Positions 1 through 9,097 of a DNA stretch of 64,000 bases are shown one piece after another (positions within the stretch are counted from its first letter, which is position 1; every line of letters begins with the position of its first letter). Made by a program: the position numbers and the translations under genes. This stretch comes from Sphingomonas sp. R647 (GTDB taxonomy: Bacteria > Pseudomonadota > Alphaproteobacteria > Sphingomonadales > Sphingomonadaceae). Below the pieces are notes generated by a model, which ran no database searches, had not been told where the DNA came from, and saw nothing but the letters and a program-made list of their open reading frames with translations. Location: assembly GCF_020177055.1 (NCBI RefSeq), contig NZ_JAIQXT010000008.1, forward strand, positions 82,303-146,302, given 5' to 3'.

Positions 1-1
1 G

Positions 2-772
2 GGCGAGATTTTTCAGGGGCTGGAGCCGGGCGGCACCGCGATCGTGCCGTTCGATAGCCCGCATCGCGACCGTCTGATCGCTGCCGCGACGGGGCATGCG
101 GCGCGGATCGTGACCTTTGGCCTTGGCAACGGTGCGGACGTGCGCGCGGTCGAGGTGATGCACGGCCAGCCGGGGGGCACCTTTGTCACCGCGAAGATCG
201 GGGCCGAGAAGACGCTGAGCTTCACGCTGTCGCAGCCGGGCGATCATTGGGTCGCCAATGCGATGGCGGTGCTGGCGGCGGTGGACGCGGCCGGCGGTGA
301 TCTGGAGCAGGCGGGGCTGGCGCTGGGCGAGATGGGCGGCCTTGCCGGGCGCGGCGCGCGCTTTGCCGCGCCGGTCGCTGGCGGCGAGGCGCTGGTCATC
401 GACGAGAGCTACAACGCCAACCCCGCATCGATGCGCGCGACGCTGGCGGTGCTGGCCGCGACCCCGGCGACACGGCGCGTCGCGGTGTTGGGCGAAATGC
501 GCGAGCTGGGCGAGCAATCCGGGGACTTTCATGCCGATCTGGCAGAGCCGGTAACGGCGGCAGGCGTCGAAGCGGTGCTTCTTGTCGGCGAGGGGATGAA
601 GCCGCTGGCTGCAGCGCTTGAGGGGCGGGTCGAATTGGTCCATGTCCCCGACGCGGCGAGCGCCCGCGTGTCGCTCGATGCGATGCTGAGGGCCGGGGAC
701 GCGGTTCTCATCAAGGGTTCGAACGGGGTCGGGCTGTCGCGGGTCGTCGCGGCGCTGGCGGGAAGGGGCTGA
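2..772 (+). CDS. murF: UDP-MurNAc-tripeptide--D-Ala-D-Ala ligase (MurF), C-terminal part
   Basis: The gene runs in from the left edge, so the N-terminus and the P-loop are not visible. MurF is the cytoplasmic Mur ligase that adds D-Ala-D-Ala to the UDP-MurNAc-tripeptide using ATP. The visible part is the end of the central domain and the C-terminal ligase domain, with the characteristic 'DESYNANPASM' motif and an 'LIKGSNGVGLSRVV' tail. Its stop shares one base with the mraY start (TGATG), indicating translational coupling. Position at the head of an uninterrupted mur/fts run supports the name. Confidence 0.95.
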   Translation, partial: GEIFQGLEPGGTAIVPFDSPHRDRLIAAATGHAARIVTFGLGNGADVRAVEVMHGQPGGTFVTAKIGAEKTLSFTLSQPGDHWVANAMAVLAAVDAAGGDLEQAGLALGEMGGLAGRGARFAAPVAGGEALVIDESYNANPASMRATLAVLAATPATRRVAVLGEMRELGEQSGDFHADLAEPVTAAGVEAVLLVGEGMKPLAAALEGRVELVHVPDAASARVSLDAMLRAGDAVLIKGSNGVGLSRVVAALAGRG

Positions 773-1842
773 TGCTATACGAGATCGCCGAATGGCTGGG
801 CTTTCCGGGCATTTTGAACCTGTTCCGGTACCTGTCGTTCCGCACCGGTGCATCGGTCGCGACCGCGCTGTTGATCGGCCTGATCATCGGGCCGCGCTTT
901 ATCGGCTGGCTGCGCGTCCGGCAGGGCAAGGGGCAGCCGATCCGCGCCGATGGACCGCAGAGCCATTTGGCCAAGCGCGGCACGCCGACGATGGGCGGCC
1001 TCATGATCCTGACCAGCCTGACGCTGGCGCTGGCGCTGTGGATGGACCTGTCCAACCCGTATATCTGGGCGTGCATCTTCGTGACGCTCGGCTTCGGGAT
1101 GATCGGATTCCTCGACGACTATGACAAGGTGCGCAAGGCGAGTACGGCGGGTGTGTCCGGGCGGATGCGGCTGCTGGGGGAGTTCGCGATTGCGGGCATC
1201 GCGGCGTGGGTGATCACGCTGCAGAACGGGACGATGCTGTATGTGCCGTTCTTCAGCCAGTTCAGCGTCGACCTTGGCTATTTCTACATCGTCTTTGCCG
1301 CGTTCACGATCGTGGCGTTCGGCAATGCGGTCAACCTGACCGACGGGCTCGATGGCCTCGCGACGATGCCGGTGATCATCGCAAGCATGGCGTTCATGCT
1401 GATCGCCTATGTCGTCGGGAACAAGGTGTTCGCGACGTATCTGGGTATTCCGCATGTGCCGGGGGCGGGCGATCTGGCGATCTTCTGCGGCGCGATCGTT
1501 GGCGCTGGCCTCGCCTTCCTGTGGTTCAATGCGCCGCCGGCGGCGGTGTTCATGGGTGATACCGGGTCGCTGGCTCTGGGCGGAGCGCTGGGCGCGATTG
1601 CGGTGACGACGCATCACGAGCTGGTGCTGGGGATCATCGGCGGGCTGTTCGTGGTCGAGGCGCTGAGCGTCATCATCCAGGTGTTCTGGTACAAGCGCAC
1701 CGGCAAGCGCGTGTTCAAGATGGCGCCGATCCACCATCATTTCGAGCAGCTGGGCTGGAGCGAGCCGACGGTCGTGATCCGATTTTGGATCATCGCCTTC
1801 GTGCTGGCGCTGGCGGGGCTCGCGACGCTGAAACTGCGGTGA
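772..1842 (+). CDS. mraY: Phospho-N-acetylmuramoyl-pentapeptide-transferase (MraY)
   Basis: This integral membrane enzyme transfers phospho-MurNAc-pentapeptide onto undecaprenyl phosphate, making lipid I at the inner membrane. The 356-aa length is typical. All family signatures are visible: the Asp pair in 'FLDDYDKV' (residues 113-120, D115/D116), 'NLTDGLDGLA' (188-197), 'MGDTGSLALGG' (261-271) and the histidine cluster 'PIHHHFE' (319-325). About ten hydrophobic segments are present. It starts inside the murF stop and ends in a GTGA overlap with murD. Confidence 0.97.
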   Translation: MLYEIAEWLGFPGILNLFRYLSFRTGASVATALLIGLIIGPRFIGWLRVRQGKGQPIRADGPQSHLAKRGTPTMGGLMILTSLTLALALWMDLSNPYIWACIFVTLGFGMIGFLDDYDKVRKASTAGVSGRMRLLGEFAIAGIAAWVITLQNGTMLYVPFFSQFSVDLGYFYIVFAAFTIVAFGNAVNLTDGLDGLATMPVIIASMAFMLIAYVVGNKVFATYLGIPHVPGAGDLAIFCGAIVGAGLAFLWFNAPPAAVFMGDTGSLALGGALGAIAVTTHHELVLGIIGGLFVVEALSVIIQVFWYKRTGKRVFKMAPIHHHFEQLGWSEPTVVIRFWIIAFVLALAGLATLKLR

Positions 1843-3155
1843 TCGTTTCGCGCGCCTGGCGCGGGAAACGCTTTGCGGTACTCGGGCTGGCGCGGTCGGG
1901 GGCGGCGAGCGTGCGCGCGCTGCTGGCTGGCGGGGCGGAAGTGCTGGCGTGGGACGATGCCAAGGACAAGCGCGACGCGGTGATAGCCGACGCGCGTGAT
2001 CTGTTGGACGAGCAGCTGTTCGTCGATGACTTCACCGATTGGCAGGAGATCGAAGCGGATGGCTTCGTCTTTTCTCCGGGTGTTCCGCTCAATCGCCATC
2101 CGTTGGCGACCGTTGCCCGCGAAACCGGCGTCCCAATCATCGGCGATATTGAGCTCTTCGCGCAGGCTCGGGGCGAGCTTCCGACGCACAAGGTTGTCGG
2201 GATTACCGGAACTAATGGCAAGTCGACCACGACTGCGCTGATCCACCACATCCTCGAAACCGCCGGTATCCCCGCGCGGCTGGGCGGGAATATCGGGTTG
2301 CCGATCCTGGGGCAGGAGCCGTTGCCTGAGGGCGGCGTCTATGTGCTCGAGCTGTCGAGCTATCAGATCGACCTGACCCAAAGCCTCGATTGCGAGGTGG
2401 CGGTGCTGCTCAACATCACGCCGGATCATCTCGATCGGTATGACGGGTTCGATGGCTATGCGGCGTCGAAGGCGCGGCTGTTTGCGATGCAGTCCAAGGG
2501 GCATGCGGCGATCATCGGGATCGGTGACGAGGCGTCGCAGGGGGTGGCCAAGCAGGTCGCGCGGGCGGGTCGCGCCGAGGACCTGACCAAGATCGCGCCG
2601 GGCTTCTGCATGGACCAGTCGCGCTGGCCCGCGTTGCAGGGGCCGCACAATGCGCAGAACGCGCTGGCCGCGATTGCCGCGTGCGAGGCGCTGGGGGTGG
2701 ATCAGGCGAGCATCGACCGCGGCCTTGAGAGCTTTCCCGGGCTGCCGCACCGGATGGAGCGGGTCGCGACCAGGAACGGCGTGCTGTTCGTCAATGACAG
2801 CAAGGCGACCAATGCGGAATCGACCGCGCCGGCGCTGGCCGCCTATCCGCGCGTCCACTGGATTTTGGGCGGCAAGGCCAAGACCGCCGATCTCGATGCT
2901 TGCCGTTCGGGTTTCCCCCATATTGTCCGCGCCTACACCATCGGCGAAGCGACGGAGATGTTTGCGGAAATCCTGAAGGGCGAGATCCCGGTCGAACGCT
3001 CGGGCACGCTCGCCGGGGCGGTGCGTGCGGCGGCGGCGAATGCGGCGGCGGGGGAGACGGTGTTGCTGTCCCCGGCGTGCGCGTCGTTCGACCAGTTCCG
3101 CGACTATGAGGATCGCGGTGACCAGTTCCGCGCGGCGGTGGAGGCTTTGTTTTGA
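1839..3155 (+). CDS. murD: UDP-N-acetylmuramoylalanine--D-glutamate ligase (MurD)
   Basis: MurD adds D-glutamate to UDP-MurNAc-L-Ala in the cytoplasm. From the GTG at 1839 the product is 438 aa, the usual size. It has an N-terminal nucleotide fold ('VLGLARSGAAS', about residues 14-24), the ATP loop 'GITGTNGKSTTT' (121-132) and the Mur-ligase motif 'NDSKATNAEST'. An in-frame start further upstream would lie inside mraY. The GTG gives the four-base GTGA overlap seen throughout this operon, so it was chosen. Confidence 0.95.
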   Translation: MIVSRAWRGKRFAVLGLARSGAASVRALLAGGAEVLAWDDAKDKRDAVIADARDLLDEQLFVDDFTDWQEIEADGFVFSPGVPLNRHPLATVARETGVPIIGDIELFAQARGELPTHKVVGITGTNGKSTTTALIHHILETAGIPARLGGNIGLPILGQEPLPEGGVYVLELSSYQIDLTQSLDCEVAVLLNITPDHLDRYDGFDGYAASKARLFAMQSKGHAAIIGIGDEASQGVAKQVARAGRAEDLTKIAPGFCMDQSRWPALQGPHNAQNALAAIAACEALGVDQASIDRGLESFPGLPHRMERVATRNGVLFVNDSKATNAESTAPALAAYPRVHWILGGKAKTADLDACRSGFPHIVRAYTIGEATEMFAEILKGEIPVERSGTLAGAVRAAAANAAAGETVLLSPACASFDQFRDYEDRGDQFRAAVEALF

Positions 3156-4381
3156 CCGACGTGATCCGCACTAGCCCCAAGCGCAAGCCGCTGCGCGAGC
3201 GGTTCGAGGACCAGCTGAGCCGCGGCAGCAAGACCCCGCTGGGGCTGTGGTTCTGGGAAATCGACCGCATCCTGTTGCTGCTTGCGTTTCTGCTGATCGG
3301 CATCGGGCTGGTCGCGGTGGCGGCAGCGTCGCCCGCATCGGCCGAGCGCTATTCGGATTCGACCAAGCAGTTTGCGGCGATGCATTATTTCTGGCGGCAG
3401 GCGCTGTGGATCGGGTTATCGATCCCGGTGCTGCTGGTCGTGTCGATGCTGCCGGTCGGCTTTGCCCGGCGTGGGGCGATCCTGGGCACGGCGATCTGCG
3501 TGCTGCTGGTCGGGGTTGCGGCGTTCTTTGGCGCCGAGGTCAACGGCGCGCGGCGCTGGATCGGCATTGGCATCGCGTCGTTCCAGCCGTCCGAGTTTCT
3601 CAAGCCGCTCTACATCGTCACCACCGCCTGGCTGTTGTCGCTGCGCGCGAAGGACCCGAGCCTGCCGGTGATCCCGCTGACCGGCGTGCTGACCTTCGTC
3701 ATTGCGGCGCTGCTGATGAAGCAGCCCGATTTCGGGCAGACGATGATCTTTGCGCTGGTCTGGGTGATCCTGCTGATGCTGTCGGGGATTTCGACGCGCG
3801 CGATCGGGTTCCTGGGCGGGGCGGGGATTGCCGGGGTGGTCGCGGCCTATCTGTTCTACGACACCGCACGCACGCGCATCGACAGCTTCCTGTTCCCCGA
3901 TCCCGAAAAGGCGGCGGCGGAGCATTACCAGACCGACATGGCGCATGCGGTGCTGACCGGTGGCGGGGCGACCGGCACTGGCCCCGGCGGCGGGACGGTC
4001 AAGTTCAAGCTGCCCGAGGCGCATACCGATTATATCTTTTCGGTCATGGGCGAGGAGTTCGGCCTGATCGCGTGCATCGTCATCGCGCTGATCTACCTCG
4101 CCATCGTCGTGCGCGTGCTGATCAAGCTGCTGGACGAGGAGGATGCGTTCCGGTTGCTCGCGGCGGCGGGGCTGGCGGCCCAATTCGGGATTCAGGCGGT
4201 GATCAACATGGCGGTGAACACCGGGCTTGCCCCCTCCAAGGGAATGACCTTGCCCTTCATTTCCTATGGCGGATCGTCGATGGTGGCGCTGTCGATCGGA
4301 ATGGGACTGCTGCTCGCTTTCACGCGGCGGAACCCGTATCTGAAGCGCTCCAACTATACGGTTCGAGGAAACAATAAATGA
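3152..4381 (+). CDS. ftsW: Peptidoglycan glycosyltransferase FtsW (SEDS family)
   Basis: FtsW is the division-specific SEDS glycosyltransferase that polymerises lipid II at the septum together with a class b PBP. The 409-aa protein has an N-terminal cytoplasmic tail and about ten membrane segments. SEDS motifs include 'VNGARRWIGIG', 'QPSEFLKP', 'KQPDFGQTM' and the C-terminal 'FISYGGSSMVALSIGMG'. The chosen start is TTG at 3152, overlapping the murD stop (TTGA), with a GGTGGAGG-type ribosome site about 8 bases upstream. A GTG three codons later is the alternative. The 3' end overlaps murG by ATGA. Confidence 0.94.
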   Translation: MTDVIRTSPKRKPLRERFEDQLSRGSKTPLGLWFWEIDRILLLLAFLLIGIGLVAVAAASPASAERYSDSTKQFAAMHYFWRQALWIGLSIPVLLVVSMLPVGFARRGAILGTAICVLLVGVAAFFGAEVNGARRWIGIGIASFQPSEFLKPLYIVTTAWLLSLRAKDPSLPVIPLTGVLTFVIAALLMKQPDFGQTMIFALVWVILLMLSGISTRAIGFLGGAGIAGVVAAYLFYDTARTRIDSFLFPDPEKAAAEHYQTDMAHAVLTGGGATGTGPGGGTVKFKLPEAHTDYIFSVMGEEFGLIACIVIALIYLAIVVRVLIKLLDEEDAFRLLAAAGLAAQFGIQAVINMAVNTGLAPSKGMTLPFISYGGSSMVALSIGMGLLLAFTRRNPYLKRSNYTVRGNNK

Positions 4382-5541
4382 CTTCGGGACGGCATTACGT
4401 CCTCGCCGCCGGGGGCACTGGCGGACATATGGTTCCCGCTGCGGCATTGGCGGCGGAGCTGATGCGGCGCGGGCATAGCGTTGCGCTGATCTCCGACGAG
4501 CGCGGGGTGCGGTTTCCCGACCTGTTCGACGGGATCGCGACGCATGTCGTCCCGGCATCGCGCTTTGCCGGAGGGCCGCTCGGCTGGCTGAAGGCGCTGC
4601 GGACGATGGCCAAGGGGCGGTCGCAGGCGCGCAAGCTGTATCGCCAGTTCCGTCCTGCCGCAGTGGTGGCATTCGGCGGCTATGCGTCGATGCCCGCGCT
4701 GTCGGCGGCGTTCGCGGCGAAGGTGCCGACGGTGATCCATGAGCAGAATGCCGTGCTGGGCCGGGTCAACCGGCTGGTGGCGGGCAAGGTGGGGGCGATC
4801 GCCACCAGCTATGCCGAGGTTGCGCGGCTGAAGCCGTCTTATGCCAACAAGACCCATCTGACCGGCAATCCGGTGCGTGAGGCGGTTCTGGAGCTGCGGC
4901 TGCGGCCCTACCCGCCGCTGGAGGAGGATGGCATCTTCCGCGTGCTGGTCACCGGGGGAAGTCAGGGCGCGTCGGTGCTGAGCCAAGTCGTTCCCGATGG
5001 GCTCGCGCTGCTGCCCGTGCATTTCCGCCGCCGGTTGCAGGTGACGCATCAGGCGCGGGTCGAGGATATTGACGAGGTGCGTCGGAAGTATGCCGAGCAT
5101 GGCATTCCGGCGGAGATCGCGACGTATTTGCCCGATCTGCCCGAGCGGCTGGCATGGGCGCATATCGTGATTGCGCGCGCGGGCGCTTCGACCATCGCCG
5201 AGCTGACCGCCGCAGGGCGTCCGGCGATCCTGGTACCGCTGCCAAGTGCGACTGACGATCATCAGACTGCCAATGCGCGCGAGATCAGCGCGGCGGGCGG
5301 GGCGCGGACGATCCCGCAGCGGTCGTTCACGGCGCAGGAGCTGGCCAAGCAGATCCAGAAACTGGGGCTGGACCCCGAGGGGCTGGCGCATGCCGCGGCG
5401 TGTGCGCGCAGCGTCGGGCGGCCCGATGCGGTCCGCGATCTGGCGGATCTGGTGGAATCGATCGACGCCGACTGGGCGTCGGCAGGAATGGGACGGGCCG
5501 AGCCGGTGAAAATCGCGCAGGGCGGGGAGGCGTTTGCGTGA
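4378..5541 (+). CDS. murG: UDP-GlcNAc:lipid I N-acetylglucosamine transferase (MurG)
   Basis: MurG is a GT28 transferase that converts lipid I to lipid II on the cytoplasmic face of the inner membrane. The 387-aa product shows the N-terminal glycine-rich loop 'AAGGTGGHMVPA' (residues 10-21) and 'HEQNAVLGRVNR'. In the C-terminal donor domain it has 'VTGGSQGASVLSQ' and 'IARAGASTIAELTAAGRP', the UDP-GlcNAc-binding signature. It starts in an ATGA overlap with ftsW and ends in a GTGA overlap with murC. Confidence 0.96.
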   Translation: MTSGRHYVLAAGGTGGHMVPAAALAAELMRRGHSVALISDERGVRFPDLFDGIATHVVPASRFAGGPLGWLKALRTMAKGRSQARKLYRQFRPAAVVAFGGYASMPALSAAFAAKVPTVIHEQNAVLGRVNRLVAGKVGAIATSYAEVARLKPSYANKTHLTGNPVREAVLELRLRPYPPLEEDGIFRVLVTGGSQGASVLSQVVPDGLALLPVHFRRRLQVTHQARVEDIDEVRRKYAEHGIPAEIATYLPDLPERLAWAHIVIARAGASTIAELTAAGRPAILVPLPSATDDHQTANAREISAAGGARTIPQRSFTAQELAKQIQKLGLDPEGLAHAAACARSVGRPDAVRDLADLVESIDADWASAGMGRAEPVKIAQGGEAFA

Positions 5542-6968
5542 AGGGTGTCGCGAAGGATATCGGCACGATCCATTTCGTCGGGATCGGCGGGATCGGCATG
5601 TCGGGCATTGCCGAGGTGATGCATAACCTGGGTTACAAGGTGCAGGGCAGCGACAGTGCCGAGGGCTATGTCGTCGAAGGTCTACGCAAGCGTGGCATTG
5701 CGATCACGATCGGGCAGAGCGCGGACAATCTGGGCGATGCGGCGGTGGTCGTGACCTCGACCGCGATCAAGCGCGACAACCCCGAAGTGCAGGCCGCCTA
5801 TGCGGCGCGGATTCCGGTGGTGCGGCGCGCGGAGATGCTGGCCGAGCTGATGCGGCTCAAGTCCACCGTCGCGGTGGCGGGGACGCATGGCAAGACCACG
5901 ACGACGAGCATGATCGCAGCGCTGCTTGATGCGGGCGGGATCGACCCGACCGTGATCAATGGCGGCATCATCAACCAGTACGGCTCCAACGCGCGGCTGG
6001 GCGACAGCGAGTGGATGGTGGTTGAGGCTGATGAGAGCGACGGCAGCTTCCTGCGGCTCGATGGCACGATCGCGGTGGTGACCAACATCGATCCAGAGCA
6101 TCTCGATCACTATGGCAGCTTCGAGCGGGCCAAGGACGCCTATGTCGAGTTCGTCGAGAATGTGCCTTTTTACGGTGCGGCGCTGCTGTGCCTCGACCAT
6201 CCCGAGGTGCAGGCAATCATCCCGCGCGTGCGCGACCGGCGGATCGTGACCTATGGCTTTGCCGCGAGCGCAGATGTGCGCGGGGTCAATGTCACGCCGC
6301 ATGTGGGCGGCAACAAGTTCGAGGCGATCATCCGCCATCGCGACGGGACGACGCGGTCGATCGAGGGGATCGATCTGCCGATGCCGGGGCGGCACAATGT
6401 CCAGAATGCGCTCGCCGCGATCGGCGTGGCGCTGGAAATGGGCATCGACGATGCGACGATCCAGAACGGCTTTGCCAAGTTCGGCGGGGTCAAGCGGCGC
6501 TTTACCAAGGTCGGCGAAATCGCGTTCGACGGACAGCCGCCCGCGATCGTGATCGACGATTATGGCCACCATCCGGTCGAGATCCGCGCAGTGTTGTCGG
6601 CGGCGCGCGAGAGCAGTCAGGGGCGGGTGATCGCGGTGGTGCAGCCGCATCGCTATTCGCGGCTCGGCAATCTGATGGATGACTTTGCGCAGGCGTTCAA
6701 CGACGCCGACATGGTACTGGTGACGCCGGTCTATGCCGCGGGCGAGGCGTCGGTCGACGGCGTGAGCGGCGAGGCGTTGGTCGAGCGGACGCTGGCGCGC
6801 GGGCACCGGCTGGCAGAGAGCGTCGCGGATGCCGATGCGCTTGCGGCGCGGATCGCGGAAGTGGCGCTGCCGGGCGATCTGATCGTGTGTTTGGGTGCGG
6901 GCGATATCACGAAGTGGGCGGCGGGCCTCGCCGATGCGGTCGACGCCAAGCGGAGCGTGGCAGCATGA
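5538..6968 (+). CDS. murC: UDP-N-acetylmuramate--L-alanine ligase (MurC)
   Basis: MurC is the first Mur ligase of stem-peptide assembly, joining L-Ala to UDP-MurNAc with ATP. From GTG 5538 the product is 476 aa. It contains the UDP-binding 'FVGIGGIGMSGIAEV' (residues 13-27), the P-loop 'AGTHGKTTTT' (114-123), 'EADESDGSF' and 'YGHHPVEIRA'. A longer in-frame reading into murG was rejected because the GTG creates the standard GTGA overlap and gives the family's normal N-terminus. The stop overlaps the ATG of a small downstream gene. Confidence 0.96.
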   Translation: MKGVAKDIGTIHFVGIGGIGMSGIAEVMHNLGYKVQGSDSAEGYVVEGLRKRGIAITIGQSADNLGDAAVVVTSTAIKRDNPEVQAAYAARIPVVRRAEMLAELMRLKSTVAVAGTHGKTTTTSMIAALLDAGGIDPTVINGGIINQYGSNARLGDSEWMVVEADESDGSFLRLDGTIAVVTNIDPEHLDHYGSFERAKDAYVEFVENVPFYGAALLCLDHPEVQAIIPRVRDRRIVTYGFAASADVRGVNVTPHVGGNKFEAIIRHRDGTTRSIEGIDLPMPGRHNVQNALAAIGVALEMGIDDATIQNGFAKFGGVKRRFTKVGEIAFDGQPPAIVIDDYGHHPVEIRAVLSAARESSQGRVIAVVQPHRYSRLGNLMDDFAQAFNDADMVLVTPVYAAGEASVDGVSGEALVERTLARGHRLAESVADADALAARIAEVALPGDLIVCLGAGDITKWAAGLADAVDAKRSVAA

Positions 6969-7159
6969 GCGACTGGTTCACCCTCGCCACCGATATGCAG
7001 CGCGAAATCCTGCGCGCGCAACAGGCGCAGATGGATGCGGCGAAGACGATGCTCGATACGGGCAAGCAGGTCGCGGCACTGCAGGAGGCCGGGCAGAAAG
7101 CGGCCGAGGCCAACCTGTCCTATTGGAAGCAGTGGACGAAATTGTGGGGGATGAAGTGA
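6965..7159 (+). CDS. Small helical protein of unknown function inside the mur operon
   Basis: I do not recognise a characterised family. The 64-aa product begins at an ATG overlapping the murC stop (ATGA), and its own stop overlaps the murB GTG start (GTGA), so it is translationally coupled on both sides. It has no signal or membrane segment. The sequence is rich in Ala, Gln, Lys and Met, predicted to be almost entirely helical or coiled-coil, and ends in an aromatic stretch 'LSYWKQWTKLWGMK'. The composition is loosely phasin-like, but that is only an impression. Codon use matches its neighbours, and the perfect overlaps argue for a real gene. Confidence 0.75.
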   Translation: MSDWFTLATDMQREILRAQQAQMDAAKTMLDTGKQVAALQEAGQKAAEANLSYWKQWTKLWGMK

Positions 7160-8049
7160 GCGCAACGCTTCTCCCCAAAGTGCGGGGGAAGTTGACCCCC
7201 GACGCGCCGCTGGCGCCGCTCGTCTGGTTCAAGAGTGGCGGGACGGCGGAGTGGCTGTTCGAGCCGGCGGATGTCGCGGATCTGGCCGAGTTTTTGCGCG
7301 ATCTGGACCCGGCGGTGCCAGTGATGGCGCTGGGGCTGGGGTCGAATTTGATCGTGCGCGACGGCGGGGTGCCGGGCGTGGTGGTGCGGTTGGGCAAGGC
7401 GTTTGCGAAGGTTCAGGCCGAGGGGCAGACGCTGACCTGTGGCGGCGGGGCGAGCGGGATTCTGGTGTCGTCCACCGCGCGGGACGCGGGGATCGCGGGC
7501 GTCGAGTTTCTGCGGTCGATCCCCGGCACGGTCGGCGGTTTTGTGCGGATGAATGGCGGTGCCTATGGGCGCGAGACCAAGGACGTGCTGGTCGATTGCG
7601 AAGTCGTGCTGAGGTCGGGCGAGCGGCTGACGCTGCCGGTCGCGGCGCTGGGCTACACCTATCGCCACTCCGAACTGCCCGAGGGGGCGATCGTGGTGAG
7701 CGCGACCTTTCGTGGCGAGCCCGGTGAGCCGGCCGCGATTCAGGCCGAGATGGACCGCATCGCTGCCGCGCGTGAGGCGTCGCAGCCTTTGCGCAGCAAG
7801 ACTGGAGGGTCGACCTTCAAGAACCCCGAGGGCGACAAGGCGTGGCGGTTGGTCGATGTGGCTGGCTGTCGCGGGCTGACGCGCGGCGGGGCGCAGGTGA
7901 GCGAGAAACATACCAACTTCCTGATCAACACCGGCGATGCGACCAGCGCGGATATCGAAGGGCTGGGGGATGACGTGCGCGCGCGGGTGAAGGCGGCGAG
8001 CGGGGTTGAGCTTGAGTGGGAGATTCAGCGGGTGGGGTTGGCGAAGTGA
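7156..8049 (+). CDS. murB: UDP-N-acetylenolpyruvoylglucosamine reductase (MurB)
   Basis: MurB is the FAD/NADPH enzyme that reduces UDP-GlcNAc-enolpyruvate to UDP-MurNAc. From GTG 7156 the product is 297 aa. FAD-domain motifs are 'ALGLGSNLIVRDGG', 'FLRSIPGTVGGFVRMNGGAY' and the catalytic-Ser region 'GSTFKNPEG'. The short form and the absence of the E. coli-specific insertion indicate type II MurB. The start was chosen for the GTGA overlap with the 64-codon gene. It is followed by about 106 bases carrying an inverted repeat, the first real gap in the operon. Confidence 0.95.
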   Translation: MSATLLPKVRGKLTPDAPLAPLVWFKSGGTAEWLFEPADVADLAEFLRDLDPAVPVMALGLGSNLIVRDGGVPGVVVRLGKAFAKVQAEGQTLTCGGGASGILVSSTARDAGIAGVEFLRSIPGTVGGFVRMNGGAYGRETKDVLVDCEVVLRSGERLTLPVAALGYTYRHSELPEGAIVVSATFRGEPGEPAAIQAEMDRIAAAREASQPLRSKTGGSTFKNPEGDKAWRLVDVAGCRGLTRGGAQVSEKHTNFLINTGDATSADIEGLGDDVRARVKAASGVELEWEIQRVGLAK

Positions 8050-8064
8050 GTGAGCTTCCTGCAG

Positions 8065-8146
8065 CCGTTTGCCCTGAGCCTGTCGAAGGGCGGCTCCCAG
8101 CAAACGAAGGGCACGGACCGGGCTTCGACAAGCTCAGCCCAAACGG
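8065..8146. repeat. Dispersed inverted repeat, copy 1 ('CTGAGC(C/T)TGTCGAAG' family)
   Basis: Two imperfectly complementary 27-base arms (8065-8091 and 8120-8146) flank a 28-base spacer in the murB-ddl gap. The arm core is CTGAGCCTGTCGAAG on one side and CTTCGACAAGCTCAG on the other. Two more copies with the same arms lie at 48278-48355 and 50462-50545. The copies are all intergenic, as for REP/BIME-like elements. Confidence 0.85.
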
Positions 8147-8155
8147 AGTTTTTGC

Positions 8156-9097
8156 GTGACTGTTATCACCCCCCTCCACGTCGCAGTCCTAATGGGTGGC
8201 TGGTCCGCCGAGCGGCCGGTGTCGCTGATGTCGGGCGCGGGGATATCGGAGGCGCTGGAGTCGCTGGGTCATCGCGTCACGCGGATCGATATGGATCGCG
8301 ATGTTGCGGCGAAGCTGGCGGCGGCGAAGCCCGATGTCGTGTTCAATGCGCTGCACGGGACGCCCGGCGAAGACGGGACGGTGCAGGGGATGCTCGACCT
8401 GATGGGGCTGCGCTATACGCACTCTGGCATGGTCACGTCGGTGATCGCGATCGACAAGGTGCTGACCAAGCAGGCTTTGGTCCCGCATGGCATTCCGATG
8501 CCGGGCGGGCAGGTCGTATCGACCGCATCGCTGTACGAAGCCGATCCGATGCCGCGGCCCTATGTGCTCAAGCCCGTCAATGAGGGGTCTTCGGTGGGCG
8601 TGGCGATTGTCACGACCGAGGGCAATTACGGCAACCCGATTTCGCCCGAGGCCAAGGGGCCGTGGCAGGAATTCGACGAACTACTCGCCGAGCCATTCAT
8701 TCGGGGGCGCGAGTTGACCACCGCGGTGCTGGGCGACACGGCGTTGCTGGTGACCGAGTTGAAGCCCAAGAGCGGGTTTTACGATTTCGACGCCAAGTAT
8801 ACCGACGGGATGACCGACCATATCTGTCCGGCGGAGATTCCGGATGAGATTGCGCAGGCGTGCAAGAAAATCGCGCTCGATGCGCATCGGCTATTGGGGT
8901 GCAGGGGTGCGTCGCGGTCGGACTTCCGCTGGGATGACGAACAGGGGCTGGACGGGCTGTTCCTGCTGGAGGTCAACACCCAGCCGGGGATGACGCCGCT
9001 GAGTCTGGTGCCGGAGCAGGCCAAGGCGATGGGCATGAGCTATCCGCAACTGGTTCAGGCGATCGTGGACGAAGCGTTTCGCGAGGAGGCCGGATGA
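8156..9097 (+). CDS. ddl: D-alanine--D-alanine ligase
   Basis: This ATP-grasp enzyme makes the D-Ala-D-Ala dipeptide used by MurF. The 313-aa protein starts at GTG 8156. It shows 'AVLMGGWSAERPVSLMSG' at the N-terminus, 'VFNALHGTPGEDGTVQG' (a Ddl signature), 'VLKPVNEGSSVGVAIV' and the C-terminal 'LEVNTQPGMTPLSLVPEQA' with the Mg-binding Asn/Glu. It follows murB after a repeat-containing spacer and ends in an ATGA overlap with ftsQ. Confidence 0.96.
   Translation: MTVITPLHVAVLMGGWSAERPVSLMSGAGISEALESLGHRVTRIDMDRDVAAKLAAAKPDVVFNALHGTPGEDGTVQGMLDLMGLRYTHSGMVTSVIAIDKVLTKQALVPHGIPMPGGQVVSTASLYEADPMPRPYVLKPVNEGSSVGVAIVTTEGNYGNPISPEAKGPWQEFDELLAEPFIRGRELTTAVLGDTALLVTELKPKSGFYDFDAKYTDGMTDHICPAEIPDEIAQACKKIALDAHRLLGCRGASRSDFRWDDEQGLDGLFLLEVNTQPGMTPLSLVPEQAKAMGMSYPQLVQAIVDEAFREEAG

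Noticed and set aside
775..1740. 321-codon open frame opposite mraY
   Set aside because: It is an antisense shadow of a well-supported membrane enzyme gene and has no recognisable motif.
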